64,000 nucleotides of DNA from DSWT01 sp035373625 (GCA_035373625.1 DAOSNS010000010.1:53357-117356); one strand, 5' to 3'. Shown: positions 42,641 through 52,094, counted from the first letter of the stretch. A program made the numbers and translations. Notes: generated by a model not told the origin, from the sequence alone.

Positions 42641-44230
42641 ATGGAAGTCGAAGCCAAGTTCACTATACAGGACCCTCAGGTCTACGCACAAGTGCAGGCG
42701 CTGGATGCCCTGGGACGCTTCGCACTTGCGGCAGGTCCTGTCTACGACATCCACGACATCTATTTCGATACCCCCGATCTCAGAGTTTTGCAGGCCGGTT
42801 ACGCCTGTCGCCAAAGAGAACAAAATGGGCAACGCCTGCTCACCCTCAAAACCTTGCACGGTGTCTCCGGCGCCGTGCACCGCCGCGAGGAATGGGAAAC
42901 AAGCCTGCCCGCGACAGCACCGATACCCCCTTTGCCGGCGCAATGGCCCGACGACGCGCCCTGCCGGCAACTTCTAACGCTGACCGAAAACGCGCCGCTG
43001 AAACCACTCTTCAGCCTCAGGCAACGGCGCCATACACGCCCCATCCACTGCGGGCAACGCCTTGTCGCTGAAATGAACCTGGACACGGTGACGCTGGCCT
43101 GCGCCGGCAGCGAGCAGTCGTTTATGGAACTGGAAATCGAACTGAAAGGCGAAGGCAATGAAGCCGACCTGGCGGCCATTTTAGCATACCTGGCCGAGAC
43201 GCCGGGGCTATCGGCACAACCTCTCTCGAAATTCGAGCAGGGTCTGGCGCTCCTCAATGCGGCTTCGCCCGGCCTCACGCCGGAGGATACCGTTGCCGAG
43301 GCGGCGCGGAAAACATTGCGTCTCCATCTGTTGCGCATGATACTCAACGAAAGCGGGACGCGCGCCGGCAGAGACCCGGAGGCGCTGCACGATATGCGCG
43401 TCGCCACCCGCCGTATGCGCACCGCGTTCCGCGTTTTCGCCGACGCACTCGACGCCGAAGCCATGGCGCCTTACCTTCGAGACCTGCGCCGCACCGGACG
43501 GCTCCTGGGACGGGTCCGCGACCTGGACGTTTTCCGCGAGAAAGCGCAAGCCTATCTGGAAACATTCGCCAAAGGCGCTCAGCCGGATTTGACGGCATTG
43601 CAACATGCCTGGGACGCCGAGTACGAACACGCGCGGGTGAAACTGCTGAAATACCTCAACGGTCGGCGTTACGCACGCTTCAAATATGGGTTTGCGTTAC
43701 TGATCGAGGCCCCCTTCCCCACGACAGTCGTCGCCCTGCCTTACGCGGCGCAACGCATGGCCGAAGCCGTGTCGGAAATCATCCGTGGGCGGCTGACCGA
43801 ATTCTATGCGTGCCGGGCGCGACTCGAACAGCCGGATGCCACGCTGACCGATTATCACCAGATGCGGATCGTCACCAAGAACCTGCGTTACACGTTGGAA
43901 TACTTCCGCGAAGTGCTCGGCGTAGAGGCCGAACAGGCCATCACCGAGTTGAAGACGCTGCAAAACCACCTGGGCGCGCTCCAAGATGCCGTCGTCGCCA
44001 GCACCCATCTGCACCACGTCCTGGCCTGGGGAACGTGGACGCCGCCGACCGACGCCGACCTGCGTTGGTGCAAAGCTCCCGTCGCTGCTCCCGATGTCGC
44101 CGCGTACCTGGCTTTTCAGCAAGCGGAAATCCACCGCCTGGTCAGCGCTTTCCCCGAAGCCTGGAAACGCCTTGAGCGCGCCGGTTTTGAACCGTTGATT
44201 GCCAACGCCATCGCCGCGTTGTCAACGTAA
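42641..44230 (+). CDS. CYTH-CHAD domain protein
   Basis: The start at 42641 has GGAAGGT upstream and begins MEVEAKF, the ExExK motif of CYTH phosphatases (triphosphate tunnel fold, residues 1-210). The C-terminal 300 residues are a CHAD domain (LHDMRVATRRMRTAFRVF; QMRIVTKNLRYTLEYF), an all-helical, histidine- and arginine-bearing domain that binds polyphosphate. CYTH-CHAD proteins of this kind hydrolyse inorganic triphosphate or related compounds and are found with polyphosphate genes. Here they precede adk, two ppk2 genes and ppk1. Confidence 0.88.
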   Translation: MEVEAKFTIQDPQVYAQVQALDALGRFALAAGPVYDIHDIYFDTPDLRVLQAGYACRQREQNGQRLLTLKTLHGVSGAVHRREEWETSLPATAPIPPLPAQWPDDAPCRQLLTLTENAPLKPLFSLRQRRHTRPIHCGQRLVAEMNLDTVTLACAGSEQSFMELEIELKGEGNEADLAAILAYLAETPGLSAQPLSKFEQGLALLNAASPGLTPEDTVAEAARKTLRLHLLRMILNESGTRAGRDPEALHDMRVATRRMRTAFRVFADALDAEAMAPYLRDLRRTGRLLGRVRDLDVFREKAQAYLETFAKGAQPDLTALQHAWDAEYEHARVKLLKYLNGRRYARFKYGFALLIEAPFPTTVVALPYAAQRMAEAVSEIIRGRLTEFYACRARLEQPDATLTDYHQMRIVTKNLRYTLEYFREVLGVEAEQAITELKTLQNHLGALQDAVVASTHLHHVLAWGTWTPPTDADLRWCKAPVAAPDVAAYLAFQQAEIHRLVSAFPEAWKRLERAGFEPLIANAIAALST

Positions 44231-44260
44231 ACCATCTTCACGAAGATAAGGAGAAATTAT

Positions 44261-44923
44261 ATGACCACAAATCCCAAATACGTCATTCTACTTGGACCGC
44301 CCGCCGCCGGCAAGGGCACACAAGCCACCCGCTTGAGCGAACATTTGAAACTGCCACACGTCGCCAGTGGGGACCTGTTCCGCTACAACCTCAAAAACGA
44401 AACGGAACTGGGGCGTAAAGCCAAAGCGTATATGGATCAGGGCGTGTTGGTGCCCGACGATATCACGATTGCGATGGTACTCGATCGGCTGAGCCAGCCG
44501 GATTGCGCCGTCGGTGCGCTCCTCGACGGCTTCCCGCGCACGTTGGCGCAGGCCGAGGCGCTGGATAAGGCGTTGGCCGGGAAAGGGCTGGCCATCAACG
44601 GCGTGCTCAACATCATCGTGCCGGATGAAGTCTTGATCGAGCGGGTGACCGGCAGACGCCTGTGTCGCACCTGCGGTGAACCCTATCACATCAAATTCAA
44701 CCCGCCGAAGCAAGAAGGTATCTGCGACAAAGACGGCGGTGAGCTGTACCAACGGGACGATGACACCGAAGCCACCGTCAAGAACCGTCTGCGGGTGTAT
44801 TGGGAGCAGACCAGTCCACTCATCGGCTACTACCGCGACAAGGGTATTCTGGTAGACATTGACGGTGCGCAATCCATAGACGCCGTGACCGAAGCGTTGA
44901 AGGCGGCCGTCGCCGGGCTATAA
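44261..44923 (+). CDS. adk: Adenylate kinase with zinc-type LID
   Basis: P-loop GPPAAGKGT at residues 12-20, the family's DGFPRT, and a LID with CRTCGEPYH and GICDKDGGELYQRDDD, in which C, C, C and the acidic residue could bind zinc. It equilibrates ATP, AMP and ADP. AAGGAG precedes the ATG. Its place among polyphosphate genes suggests regeneration of ATP from ADP made by PPK2. A perfect hairpin follows. Confidence 0.93.
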   Translation: MTTNPKYVILLGPPAAGKGTQATRLSEHLKLPHVASGDLFRYNLKNETELGRKAKAYMDQGVLVPDDITIAMVLDRLSQPDCAVGALLDGFPRTLAQAEALDKALAGKGLAINGVLNIIVPDEVLIERVTGRRLCRTCGEPYHIKFNPPKQEGICDKDGGELYQRDDDTEATVKNRLRVYWEQTSPLIGYYRDKGILVDIDGAQSIDAVTEALKAAVAGL

Positions 44924-44954
44924 ACGCCGGTCTCTCAAATAACTCAAAGAATAG

Positions 44955-44992
44955 GGTATCGGAATCTCGAACAAGTTCGGGATTCCGATACC
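44955..44992 (+). terminator. Hairpin after adk
   Basis: GGTATCGGAATC (44955-44966) pairs with GATTCCGATACC (44981-44992); an inner CGAAC/GTTCG continues the stem. No T tract. Confidence 0.6.
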
Positions 44993-45045
44993 TTGGCCAT
45001 GCACCGCACCGGGAAACCGTTATTTATACAAAATTGGAGAGTCTG

Positions 45046-45972
45046 ATGATTACTGAGGTCAGAAGGGACTTGCCTCGCATGGTTAATGAGGCGAGTGAAT
45101 TATATCGAACTAAAATACATATTGGATACACAAAAACCTGCGATTGTCCACCCAATCATTTGAATTGCATGACTGCCAAAGAGTGGATAAAAAGTCAACT
45201 TGGGGTCTGGCAATTTAACTATGAAGGACGTGATATCAGAGATAAGAATTTACATCCGGCTACTTTTCCCATCTCTTTAGCCCGAAAGATCATTGAATTA
45301 TTCACTCATGCCGGAGAATTAGTGCTTGATCCTTTTGTCGGCAGTGGCACTACCCTTGTAGCAGCACAAGACTTGAACCGCAATGCAGTTGGCTTTGACT
45401 TGCAAGAAAAATACATAAGATTATGTCAGGATCGCCTCGTTAGTAATAATCTCTTCAACCAGGCTCAACAATTAGCGATCCAGGATGACGCTTTACACAT
45501 AGACCATTATTTAGAACCTGAAACTATCAAATTGATTTGGACATCACCTCCATACGCTAATCTCCTAAACCGAAAGCGGAAAAACAAATCACGTCGGGGC
45601 GATGAACGTAAAAACGAGCAATACGGCAAAATAGAACAGTATTCACAAGACGCACGTGACTTAGGAACAATGCCGCTTGAGGAATACACCAAAGCAATGG
45701 GAGACATTTACGAACGGTTACTCCCTCTTTTACAACCCAAAGGACATTGCGTTATCAATGTGCCTGACATGTGGTGGGAAAATGAAAGAATCACCATTCA
45801 TGTCGCCCTTATTGAAGAATTGCGCAAAAGGGGATATGAACTAAGGAATATCATCATTTGGGATCGCACTAACATTGTAAACCGTATAGGTATTTTCGGC
45901 TGGCCATCAAACTATATCACAATGGGAACAACATTTGAGTATTTGCTAGACTTCTGGCGTCCTCCGAGTTAA
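45046..45972 (+). CDS. DNA (cytosine-N4 or adenine-N6) methyltransferase
   Basis: From ATG 45046 (TTGGAGAG upstream) the 308-residue product has FPISLARKIIELF, the S-adenosylmethionine site DPFVGSGTT (95-103), and the catalytic TSPPY (166-170). The S-P-P-Y form is the mark of cytosine-N4 (and some adenine-N6) DNA methylases. The next gene is an MvaI/BcnI-type endonuclease, so the pair should form a type II restriction-modification system. The gene is more AT-rich than its neighbours, consistent with acquisition. The TTG at 45034 is an alternative start but overlaps the ribosome site. Confidence 0.88.
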   Translation: MITEVRRDLPRMVNEASELYRTKIHIGYTKTCDCPPNHLNCMTAKEWIKSQLGVWQFNYEGRDIRDKNLHPATFPISLARKIIELFTHAGELVLDPFVGSGTTLVAAQDLNRNAVGFDLQEKYIRLCQDRLVSNNLFNQAQQLAIQDDALHIDHYLEPETIKLIWTSPPYANLLNRKRKNKSRRGDERKNEQYGKIEQYSQDARDLGTMPLEEYTKAMGDIYERLLPLLQPKGHCVINVPDMWWENERITIHVALIEELRKRGYELRNIIIWDRTNIVNRIGIFGWPSNYITMGTTFEYLLDFWRPPS

Positions 45973-46006
45973 AAGAACCGCTGCGACTCAAATAAGAGGT
46001 GACATT

Positions 46007-46789
46007 TTGAAAGTTTACACAAAAGAATCTCTCATTGAGGAACTGAGAAGAATACGAAATATGGGATGGATACCCAATGCCAGACCCGGAAACACAGGCG
46101 GGCTTGGGAATACATTGGAAGATTTGCTGGGCATTGAAGAAAACAACTTGCCAATTCCCAATGCCACCGAGTGGGAACTGAAATGCCATAGAATAGACAC
46201 CACCTCATTGATAACACTTTTTCATATGGAGCCTTCGCCACGGGCTTTGAAGTTTGTTCCGCGAGTGTTCTTGCCACTCTATGGATGGCCGCACCAGGAG
46301 GCCGGCAGTAAATACGGGACAGAAGAAATGAGCTTCCGCCAAACAATTAGTGGAAATCAAAGAAGTGATCGCGGCTTTATGGTAGTTGTGGATCGTTCTC
46401 AGAATAAAGTCCTCGTCTCATTTGACGCAGCCACAGTTGATCCAAAATATAAGACATGGCTGGATTCCGTAGCCGGGCGGGCTGGGTTAGGAGAATTAAA
46501 TCCGCAGCCCTATTGGGGTTTTGAAGATTTGCGCCATAAAGCCGGTACAAAGCTATTGAACTGTTTCTACGTCCAGGCTGAGACAAAAAGGGAAGAAGGG
46601 AAAGAATTCTTTCGGTACTCGAACATCATGGTTCTTCAAGGTTTCAATCTCGATAGTTTGTTATCAGGTATTGAACAGGGTTATGTGTACGTAGATTTTG
46701 ACGCACGCACGGGCCACAATCATGGTACGAAATTTAGATTGCGTCAAGCTCAATTTCCGCTGTTGTATAGCCAAAGGACAGAAATCTAG
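46007..46789 (+). CDS. Type II restriction endonuclease, MvaI/BcnI family
   Basis: A 260-residue product with the MvaI/BcnI pattern GNTGGLGNTLEDLLGIEEN (about 28-46), TEWELKCHR with the E-x-K of the nuclease core (E57, K59), and TLFHMEPSP. MvaI and BcnI cut at CCWGG and CCSGG respectively, so a CCNGG-like target is possible but cannot be read from sequence. TTG at 46007 with AAGAGGT upstream is the best start. AT-rich like the methylase gene. It lies 34 bp after the methylase stop. Confidence 0.85.
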   Translation: MKVYTKESLIEELRRIRNMGWIPNARPGNTGGLGNTLEDLLGIEENNLPIPNATEWELKCHRIDTTSLITLFHMEPSPRALKFVPRVFLPLYGWPHQEAGSKYGTEEMSFRQTISGNQRSDRGFMVVVDRSQNKVLVSFDAATVDPKYKTWLDSVAGRAGLGELNPQPYWGFEDLRHKAGTKLLNCFYVQAETKREEGKEFFRYSNIMVLQGFNLDSLLSGIEQGYVYVDFDARTGHNHGTKFRLRQAQFPLLYSQRTEI

Positions 46790-46824
46790 TTCACCCTGAC
46801 AGAAATTCTGCACTGGTTGACGCT

Positions 46825-47595
46825 ATGTTAGAAACCGTGGATCTCGAGCAAAAATTGCGCAAGAGCGCCTACAAAAAGCAGCGTCCCGCGTTGCAGCAAC
46901 GTCTGTACGCCCTGCAAATTGCCTGTCGGGATGCCGGAATCCCCACCATCATCGTCTTCGAGGGCTGGGACGCTGCCGGCAAGACCGCAGCGATGAAAAC
47001 GCTGACCCGCAGGCTCGACCCGCGCCATGTGACCATCCATGACATCCAGCCACCACGCACTTATGAAGCCCGCATGCCATGGCTCTGGCGTTTCTGGCTC
47101 AAGATTCCCCGCTACGGCGATATGGCGGTTTTCTACCATAGCTGGTATAGGCGCGTACTGATCGAGCGCGTCGAAGGCAGCCTGCCCAGACAGGATTTAC
47201 ACCGTGCTTACCGCGACATCGGCAATTTCGAGCGCACCCTGGCCGATGACGGTTACGTCATCATCAAATTCTTCTTCCACATCGCTCAGGAAGAACAGGC
47301 ACGCCGTCTGCGCGACCTGCAAAGTGATCCTTTGTCAAGCTGGCGTGTTCTGCCGGAGCACTGGGAACGTCACAACAGATACGCGGAATATGTGACCGCC
47401 ATCGAAGACATGCTGAAGCGCACCAATGTCCCCGCTGCGCCCTGGACCATCCTCCCGGCAACCGACGAACGCTGGGCACGTCTCGCCACGCTCGAAACCG
47501 TCATCCGGCGCCTCGAGGACGCGCTCCAGGCGCGCGGGCAAGCATTACCGCCGGAAACTCACAGTGAAGATGATTCCCCGGCAACAATGGATTGA
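46825..47595 (+). CDS. Polyphosphate kinase 2 family protein (first copy)
   Basis: The 256-residue product has the PPK2 P-loop FEGWDAAGKT (45-54), a Walker B-like region with AVFYHSWYRRVLIERVEG, and an R-rich C-terminal tail. PPK2 enzymes move phosphate between polyphosphate and nucleotides. Its sequence style (DPRHVTIHDIQPP; LWRFWLKIP) resembles the AMP- or ADP-phosphorylating polyphosphate:AMP phosphotransferase group. That protein usually has two fused PPK2 domains, and the two PPK2 genes here lie side by side. The start is uncertain: no strong ribosome site. Confidence 0.87.
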   Translation: MLETVDLEQKLRKSAYKKQRPALQQRLYALQIACRDAGIPTIIVFEGWDAAGKTAAMKTLTRRLDPRHVTIHDIQPPRTYEARMPWLWRFWLKIPRYGDMAVFYHSWYRRVLIERVEGSLPRQDLHRAYRDIGNFERTLADDGYVIIKFFFHIAQEEQARRLRDLQSDPLSSWRVLPEHWERHNRYAEYVTAIEDMLKRTNVPAAPWTILPATDERWARLATLETVIRRLEDALQARGQALPPETHSEDDSPATMD

Positions 47596-47657
47596 ACATT
47601 TTTTCAAGGAGTGTGACCGAACCGGTGACACAGCCCAAAGAATGAAAACGGCCGCGG

Positions 47658-47731
47658 GACTATCCGACTAACGACTATCCGACTAACGACTATCAGACTA
47701 ACGACTATCCGACTAACGACTATCCGACTAC
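47658..47731 (+). repeat. 15-bp tandem repeat (GACTAACGACTATCC) before the second ppk2
   Basis: About five copies, followed by two copies of an ACTACTTTCAGAG unit; the ribosome site AGAGGAG follows. Related to the tracts at 38901 and 63358. Confidence 0.88.
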
Positions 47732-47761
47732 TTTCAGAGACTACTTTCAGAGGAGCGGGGT

Positions 47762-48607
47762 ATGTTGCAGGCTATTGATCTCAATCAACACCTGCCGCGC
47801 AAAGAGTACAAACGAGAGCTATTGCGCGCACAGTTGCAACTGCGGCAATTGGCCTATCAGCTCTACTTGAACAAACGCTCGCTGGTGGTAGTGTTTGAAG
47901 GCATGGATGGCGCCGGCAAAAGCCGTAACATCAAGGCACTCATCGAGAGATTGGATCCGCGTGGCTATGAAGTCTACATCATTGCACCACCGGAGGGGGA
48001 GGAACGGAGCCATCATTACCTGTGGCGCTTCTGGCATTGTCTGATGCCGCCGGATAAAAAACAAGTCCTGATTTTCAACCGCAGTTGGTATGGGCGCGTC
48101 CTGGATGACCGGGTGGAGGGAGTTTACCCCAAAAGTGTGTGGCGGCGCGCTTACCGCGAAATCAACGAATTCGAGCGTCAACTGGTGGATTGCAACATTA
48201 TCATCGCCAAGTTCTGGCTGCACATCAGCCCGGAGGAGCAACTCCGCCGCCTCGAGGCGCGCGCGCAAAACACCCACAAGGTCTGGAAACTCACATCCCC
48301 ACCCCAGGACAATCGCGTCAAATGGGAGCTATACGCCGAGGCCGTGGAGGATATGCTGCTGCGCACCAACACGGTCACGGCCCCGTGGACGGTGGTTGAA
48401 AGTGACGACAAACGTTACGCGCGCGTCAAAACTCTGCAAACACTGGTGGAGCTTTTGAAGCGCGAACTCAACTACGAGCCGGAAGACCTTCTGCGGACCT
48501 CGCAGGCCGAGCTTCAAGAGCAGTTGTACGGCCTCTTTGAACAGACCGCCGACGGCGAGACCACCCGGCTGTCATTCCCCGACATGCCAGATGCCCCGAT
48601 GGCTTAA
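47762..48607 (+). CDS. Polyphosphate kinase 2 family protein (second copy)
   Basis: The 281-residue product has the P-loop FEGMDGAGKS (45-54), FNRSWYGRVLDDRVEGVYP, and an arginine-containing lid region (KLTSPPQDNRVKWELY). It is like its upstream neighbour in length and order but clearly distinct. AGAGGAG lies before the ATG. The last 36 bases overlap the end of the convergent ppk1 gene. Confidence 0.88.
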   Translation: MLQAIDLNQHLPRKEYKRELLRAQLQLRQLAYQLYLNKRSLVVVFEGMDGAGKSRNIKALIERLDPRGYEVYIIAPPEGEERSHHYLWRFWHCLMPPDKKQVLIFNRSWYGRVLDDRVEGVYPKSVWRRAYREINEFERQLVDCNIIIAKFWLHISPEEQLRRLEARAQNTHKVWKLTSPPQDNRVKWELYAEAVEDMLLRTNTVTAPWTVVESDDKRYARVKTLQTLVELLKRELNYEPEDLLRTSQAELQEQLYGLFEQTADGETTRLSFPDMPDAPMA

Positions 48608-50719
48608 CATCCATAGCTGGGAATTGATTTCCTCTTCCCCCGGTTTGGCATGGATGCGCTTGTAAACTCCTTCGGGCGTCAAAAGACGCGCCTGCACATT
48701 GTCCCGCAGGTGAATCCGTAGGATGTGATCGCGGATGGCCGTGCGCAGTTCGGGGGCCTCGATGGGAAAAAGCGTTTCCACACGGCGATCCAGATTGCGG
48801 GGCATGAGGTCGGCGCTGCCCAACAGGATTTCTTCATCGCCGCCGTTGTGAAAATAGAAAATGCGTGTGTGTTCCAGGAAACGCCCGACGATGGACGTGA
48901 CGCGGATGTTCTCGCTCACCCCGGGAATCCCCGGACGCAGACAACAAATTCCCCGCACCTGCAAATCCACCTTAACGCCGGCTTGTGAGGCGCGGTAGAG
49001 CGCGACAATGCACTCCTTATCCACCAATTGATTCATCTTGAAAGCCAGATAGCCGTTGCCGGTCCGCTTGTGGACTTCGATCTCACGTTCGATGCGGCTG
49101 ATGATGCCGGTACGAATTCCCTTAGGCGCAACCAGCAACTTACGGTAACTATCCACACGTGCATAGCCCGTGAGCGTATTGAACAGGTCGGCAACATCGG
49201 CCCCAATGTCGGGATCCACCGTGAAGTAACCCAGGTCGGTATAAATGCGCGCGGTCACGGCATTGTAGTTGCCCGTCGCCAGATGAACGTAGCGCTTCAT
49301 GCCGTCCGGCTCGCGGCGCACCACCATGCACACCTTCGCATGCGTCTTCAGCCCAACCAGCCCGTAGATCACATGGACACCCGCACGCTCCAACGCGCGC
49401 GCCCAGGTGATATTGTTCTCCTCGTCGAATCGCGCCTTGAGTTCCACCAACACGGCGACTTGCTTGCCGTTTTCGCGCGCTTTGAGCAGGGCATCCACTA
49501 CCGGCGCATTCGTCCCCACGCGGTATAACGTTTGTTTGATTGCCAACACCTGTGGGTCGCGCGCCGCCTCTTCCAGGAAATTCACGACCGGCGCGAAGCT
49601 ATCGTAAGGGTGATACAAGAGAATATGCTGCTTACGCCTGATGGCCGTAAAGATGCTCTCTTCGCCGGAAAACGCGCGCGGCGTGTAAGGGACAAAGGGC
49701 GTATCCTTCAAATCCGGGCGATCCACCAACATCAACCCCATCACATCCGCCAGACCGATCGGACCATCCGCCGTATAGACCAGGTACGGCGGGATCTCCA
49801 GGTTGCTGGACAGGATGTCGCGGATGTTTTTGGGCATGTGTTTATCCACTTCCAACCGCACCACCGAGCCGAACTGCCGTCGCTCGATCCCCTCGGCGAT
49901 GGTCTCCAGCAAGTCCGAAGCCTCATCCTCCTCGATCTCCAGGTCGGCGTCGCGGGTCACGCGGAAGGGGTACGCGGCGACAACTTCAACGCCGGGGAAG
50001 AGCATATCCAGGTTTGCGGCCACCACTTCCTCGATCCAGACGAAATTGTTGTCCACGACGGTTTTCAGTCCCAGAGGATCGTAGTTATCGGCCTTTTCTT
50101 CTGCGGGGATGCGCAACAGGCGAGGAAAGACATCGGGAATTTTCAGGCGGGCGAAACGCTCACCGTGGAGCGGATCACGCACCACAACGGCCAGATTGAT
50201 GCTGAGGTTGGAAATGTGGGGGAAGGGATGCCCCGGATCAAAAGCCAGCGGCGTGAGTACGGGGAAGATTTCCTGTTCAAAGTAACGGCGCAATAACTTG
50301 CGCTGTTTGCCTTTGAGATCGGCGTATCCCAGGACACGGATGCCTTCAGCGGCCAGCTTGGGCAGCAGATCGTTCTGCCAGCAGTTCATCTGGGTAGTCA
50401 GGGGCGGCAAGATTTCGCGGCGGATAGCAGCCAGTTGCTCGGCGGGGGTCATACCGTCAGGCGGCGTTTCGGTCACGCCGGCGATCCATTGCCTGTACAG
50501 CCCCGAAACGCGGATCATGAAGAACTCGTCGAGGTTACTGGAGAAAATCGCCAGGAATTTAACCCGCTCCAACAGTGGGTGACGTTCATCGAGGGCCTCT
50601 TCCAACACCCGCAGATTCAATTGGAGAAAGCTCAACTCGCGGTTGAAATAGAGGCCAGGATCATCCCAATTGATGGCCGGGATCTCAACAGCAGCGCCCT
50701 CCGACTTTTTCTTCGGCAT
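48572..50719 (-). CDS. ppk1: Polyphosphate kinase 1
   Basis: The 715-residue product has the PPK1 fold marks: FNRELSFLQLNLRVLEEA at the N-terminus, the linker RAFSGEESIF, the histidine region YVHLATGNYNAVTARIYTD with the phospho-acceptor His, and the C-terminal ICCLRPGIPGVSENIRVTSI and HNGGDEEILLGSADLMPRNL. PPK1 makes polyphosphate from ATP reversibly at the membrane. The start has AAGGAAT. It points at the PPK2 genes and overlaps the second by 36 bp, which could allow antisense interference. Confidence 0.92.
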   Translation of the reverse strand: MPKKKSEGAAVEIPAINWDDPGLYFNRELSFLQLNLRVLEEALDERHPLLERVKFLAIFSSNLDEFFMIRVSGLYRQWIAGVTETPPDGMTPAEQLAAIRREILPPLTTQMNCWQNDLLPKLAAEGIRVLGYADLKGKQRKLLRRYFEQEIFPVLTPLAFDPGHPFPHISNLSINLAVVVRDPLHGERFARLKIPDVFPRLLRIPAEEKADNYDPLGLKTVVDNNFVWIEEVVAANLDMLFPGVEVVAAYPFRVTRDADLEIEEDEASDLLETIAEGIERRQFGSVVRLEVDKHMPKNIRDILSSNLEIPPYLVYTADGPIGLADVMGLMLVDRPDLKDTPFVPYTPRAFSGEESIFTAIRRKQHILLYHPYDSFAPVVNFLEEAARDPQVLAIKQTLYRVGTNAPVVDALLKARENGKQVAVLVELKARFDEENNITWARALERAGVHVIYGLVGLKTHAKVCMVVRREPDGMKRYVHLATGNYNAVTARIYTDLGYFTVDPDIGADVADLFNTLTGYARVDSYRKLLVAPKGIRTGIISRIEREIEVHKRTGNGYLAFKMNQLVDKECIVALYRASQAGVKVDLQVRGICCLRPGIPGVSENIRVTSIVGRFLEHTRIFYFHNGGDEEILLGSADLMPRNLDRRVETLFPIEAPELRTAIRDHILRIHLRDNVQARLLTPEGVYKRIHAKPGEEEINSQLWMLSHRGIWHVGE

Positions 50720-50848
50720 GCGGGATTCCTTTCTGGCCGATTGAAATCGCCAAGTACCTCTGAACCTATTTTACTCGCTTTATGCCGGGATTGCAACTTC
50801 AGGGCATCTTCGATCCGAGATGTTCTATCACCCTGACCATACCAGGTT

Positions 50849-52090
50849 CTAACTCGCCATTGCGTTGGCAATCCACGAGTACAGAATCCACCCCCAGACG
50901 AAGACTTCGCCCAATTGCGCCCCCATCACCGACTGCTGCAGTTTGAAAATCAGACTGAGCACCGCGAGCAGCACCAGGCCGGCAGTATAAATTGTGAGAA
51001 ACAGGCGCTGTTTTCCGGCGGGGAAGCTGAACAAACCGGCGACCGGCACAATCAACAGCAGGGCGTGCAGGGCTGCCGTCAAGAACGACAGTTGTCCCAG
51101 GAAGATAGCCGCGCCCACGCAACCGATCGCAGCTACCAGGCAGACCGCTACCCAGTTCGAGGCGGTGATTTGCTCCTCAGAGAGCGCCAGCCGGCCCAAG
51201 CGATTGAAGCGCAACAGCAGATTAAACAGCGGTTGCGCCGTCCATGAGAGGAAAGCAAAGAGAGTGTAGAGCAAATTCAATGGTATGGCGAACAACGCCA
51301 GGCCAGGGTAACGTAGCGCCAGTTCCACAACGAGTCGGTTGACAAAATACACACCGAGGATCAGCGCCCAGCGCGTGCCCCCGCTCAGGCGCGACATCCA
51401 CAGGAAGTAGCGCAACAGCACCCAGTAGATGGGATTGCGTGCCTTCAACGCTTCAATGACGCCCTCACGCGCCCAGCCCAACTGCGGGTTCAGGCGCAGT
51501 GCCTCACGGAAATGCTCCAGTGCCTTCGTGTGCTGCCCGGCATGCAACAGCGCCCATCCTTGATTGGCGTGGGTGACGGCGTTCTCCGGGTTCAGCGCGA
51601 GAATGGCATCGAGCGTTTGACCGGCCTCGTCCTGCCGTCCCAGTTTCACCAGCGCCATCGCGCGGATGTTGTTACACTGAACGTCCTGGGGATCAAAACG
51701 CAGGCCGGTCTCCACGGCATCCAACGCATCCTGCCATTGACGCTTGCGCAGGTAAATCTCGCCCATTACGGCATAGTAGCGCGGCCTGAGTGGAAACAGG
51801 TGAATCGCAGTACGGATCGCAGAGAGCGCCTCGTCATACTTTTCCATTTCAGTAAGGATGATGGCGCCAACATAGTGTCCGCCGGGGTCGTCAGGCGCGC
51901 AACGCACCGCCGCCTGCGCTTCGAGCAGCGCGTCGGTCTCGCGCTTCTGGTAAAGCAGTGCTAACGCCAGCAGCGTGTGCGCTTCGGCGTCGTTGGGATC
52001 TTCGGCAAGCACGCCACGCAGGAGTGCCTCGGCGTCCTTATAGCGTGCGCGTTGCAGCAAGAGTTCAGCCTGGGATAGACGGGTGCTCAT
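50849..52090 (-). CDS. TPR protein with C-terminal membrane domain (paralogue of 17024-18286)
   Basis: The 413-residue product has six or so TPR repeats in residues 1-220 (ADAHTLL-like; NAVTHANQGWALLHAGQHTKAL), then ARNPIYWVLLRYFLWMSRL and four or five membrane helices. Gene order and sequence show it is a paralogue of the gene at 17024-18286. The ATG is preceded by CTGACAACTGACGATTGACA repeats and no ribosome site. It belongs to a minus-strand group with a TPR-AAA ATPase and a lipoprotein. Confidence 0.82.
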   Translation of the reverse strand: MSTRLSQAELLLQRARYKDAEALLRGVLAEDPNDAEAHTLLALALLYQKRETDALLEAQAAVRCAPDDPGGHYVGAIILTEMEKYDEALSAIRTAIHLFPLRPRYYAVMGEIYLRKRQWQDALDAVETGLRFDPQDVQCNNIRAMALVKLGRQDEAGQTLDAILALNPENAVTHANQGWALLHAGQHTKALEHFREALRLNPQLGWAREGVIEALKARNPIYWVLLRYFLWMSRLSGGTRWALILGVYFVNRLVVELALRYPGLALFAIPLNLLYTLFAFLSWTAQPLFNLLLRFNRLGRLALSEEQITASNWVAVCLVAAIGCVGAAIFLGQLSFLTAALHALLLIVPVAGLFSFPAGKQRLFLTIYTAGLVLLAVLSLIFKLQQSVMGAQLGEVFVWGWILYSWIANAMAS

Positions 52091-52094
52091 AGAG

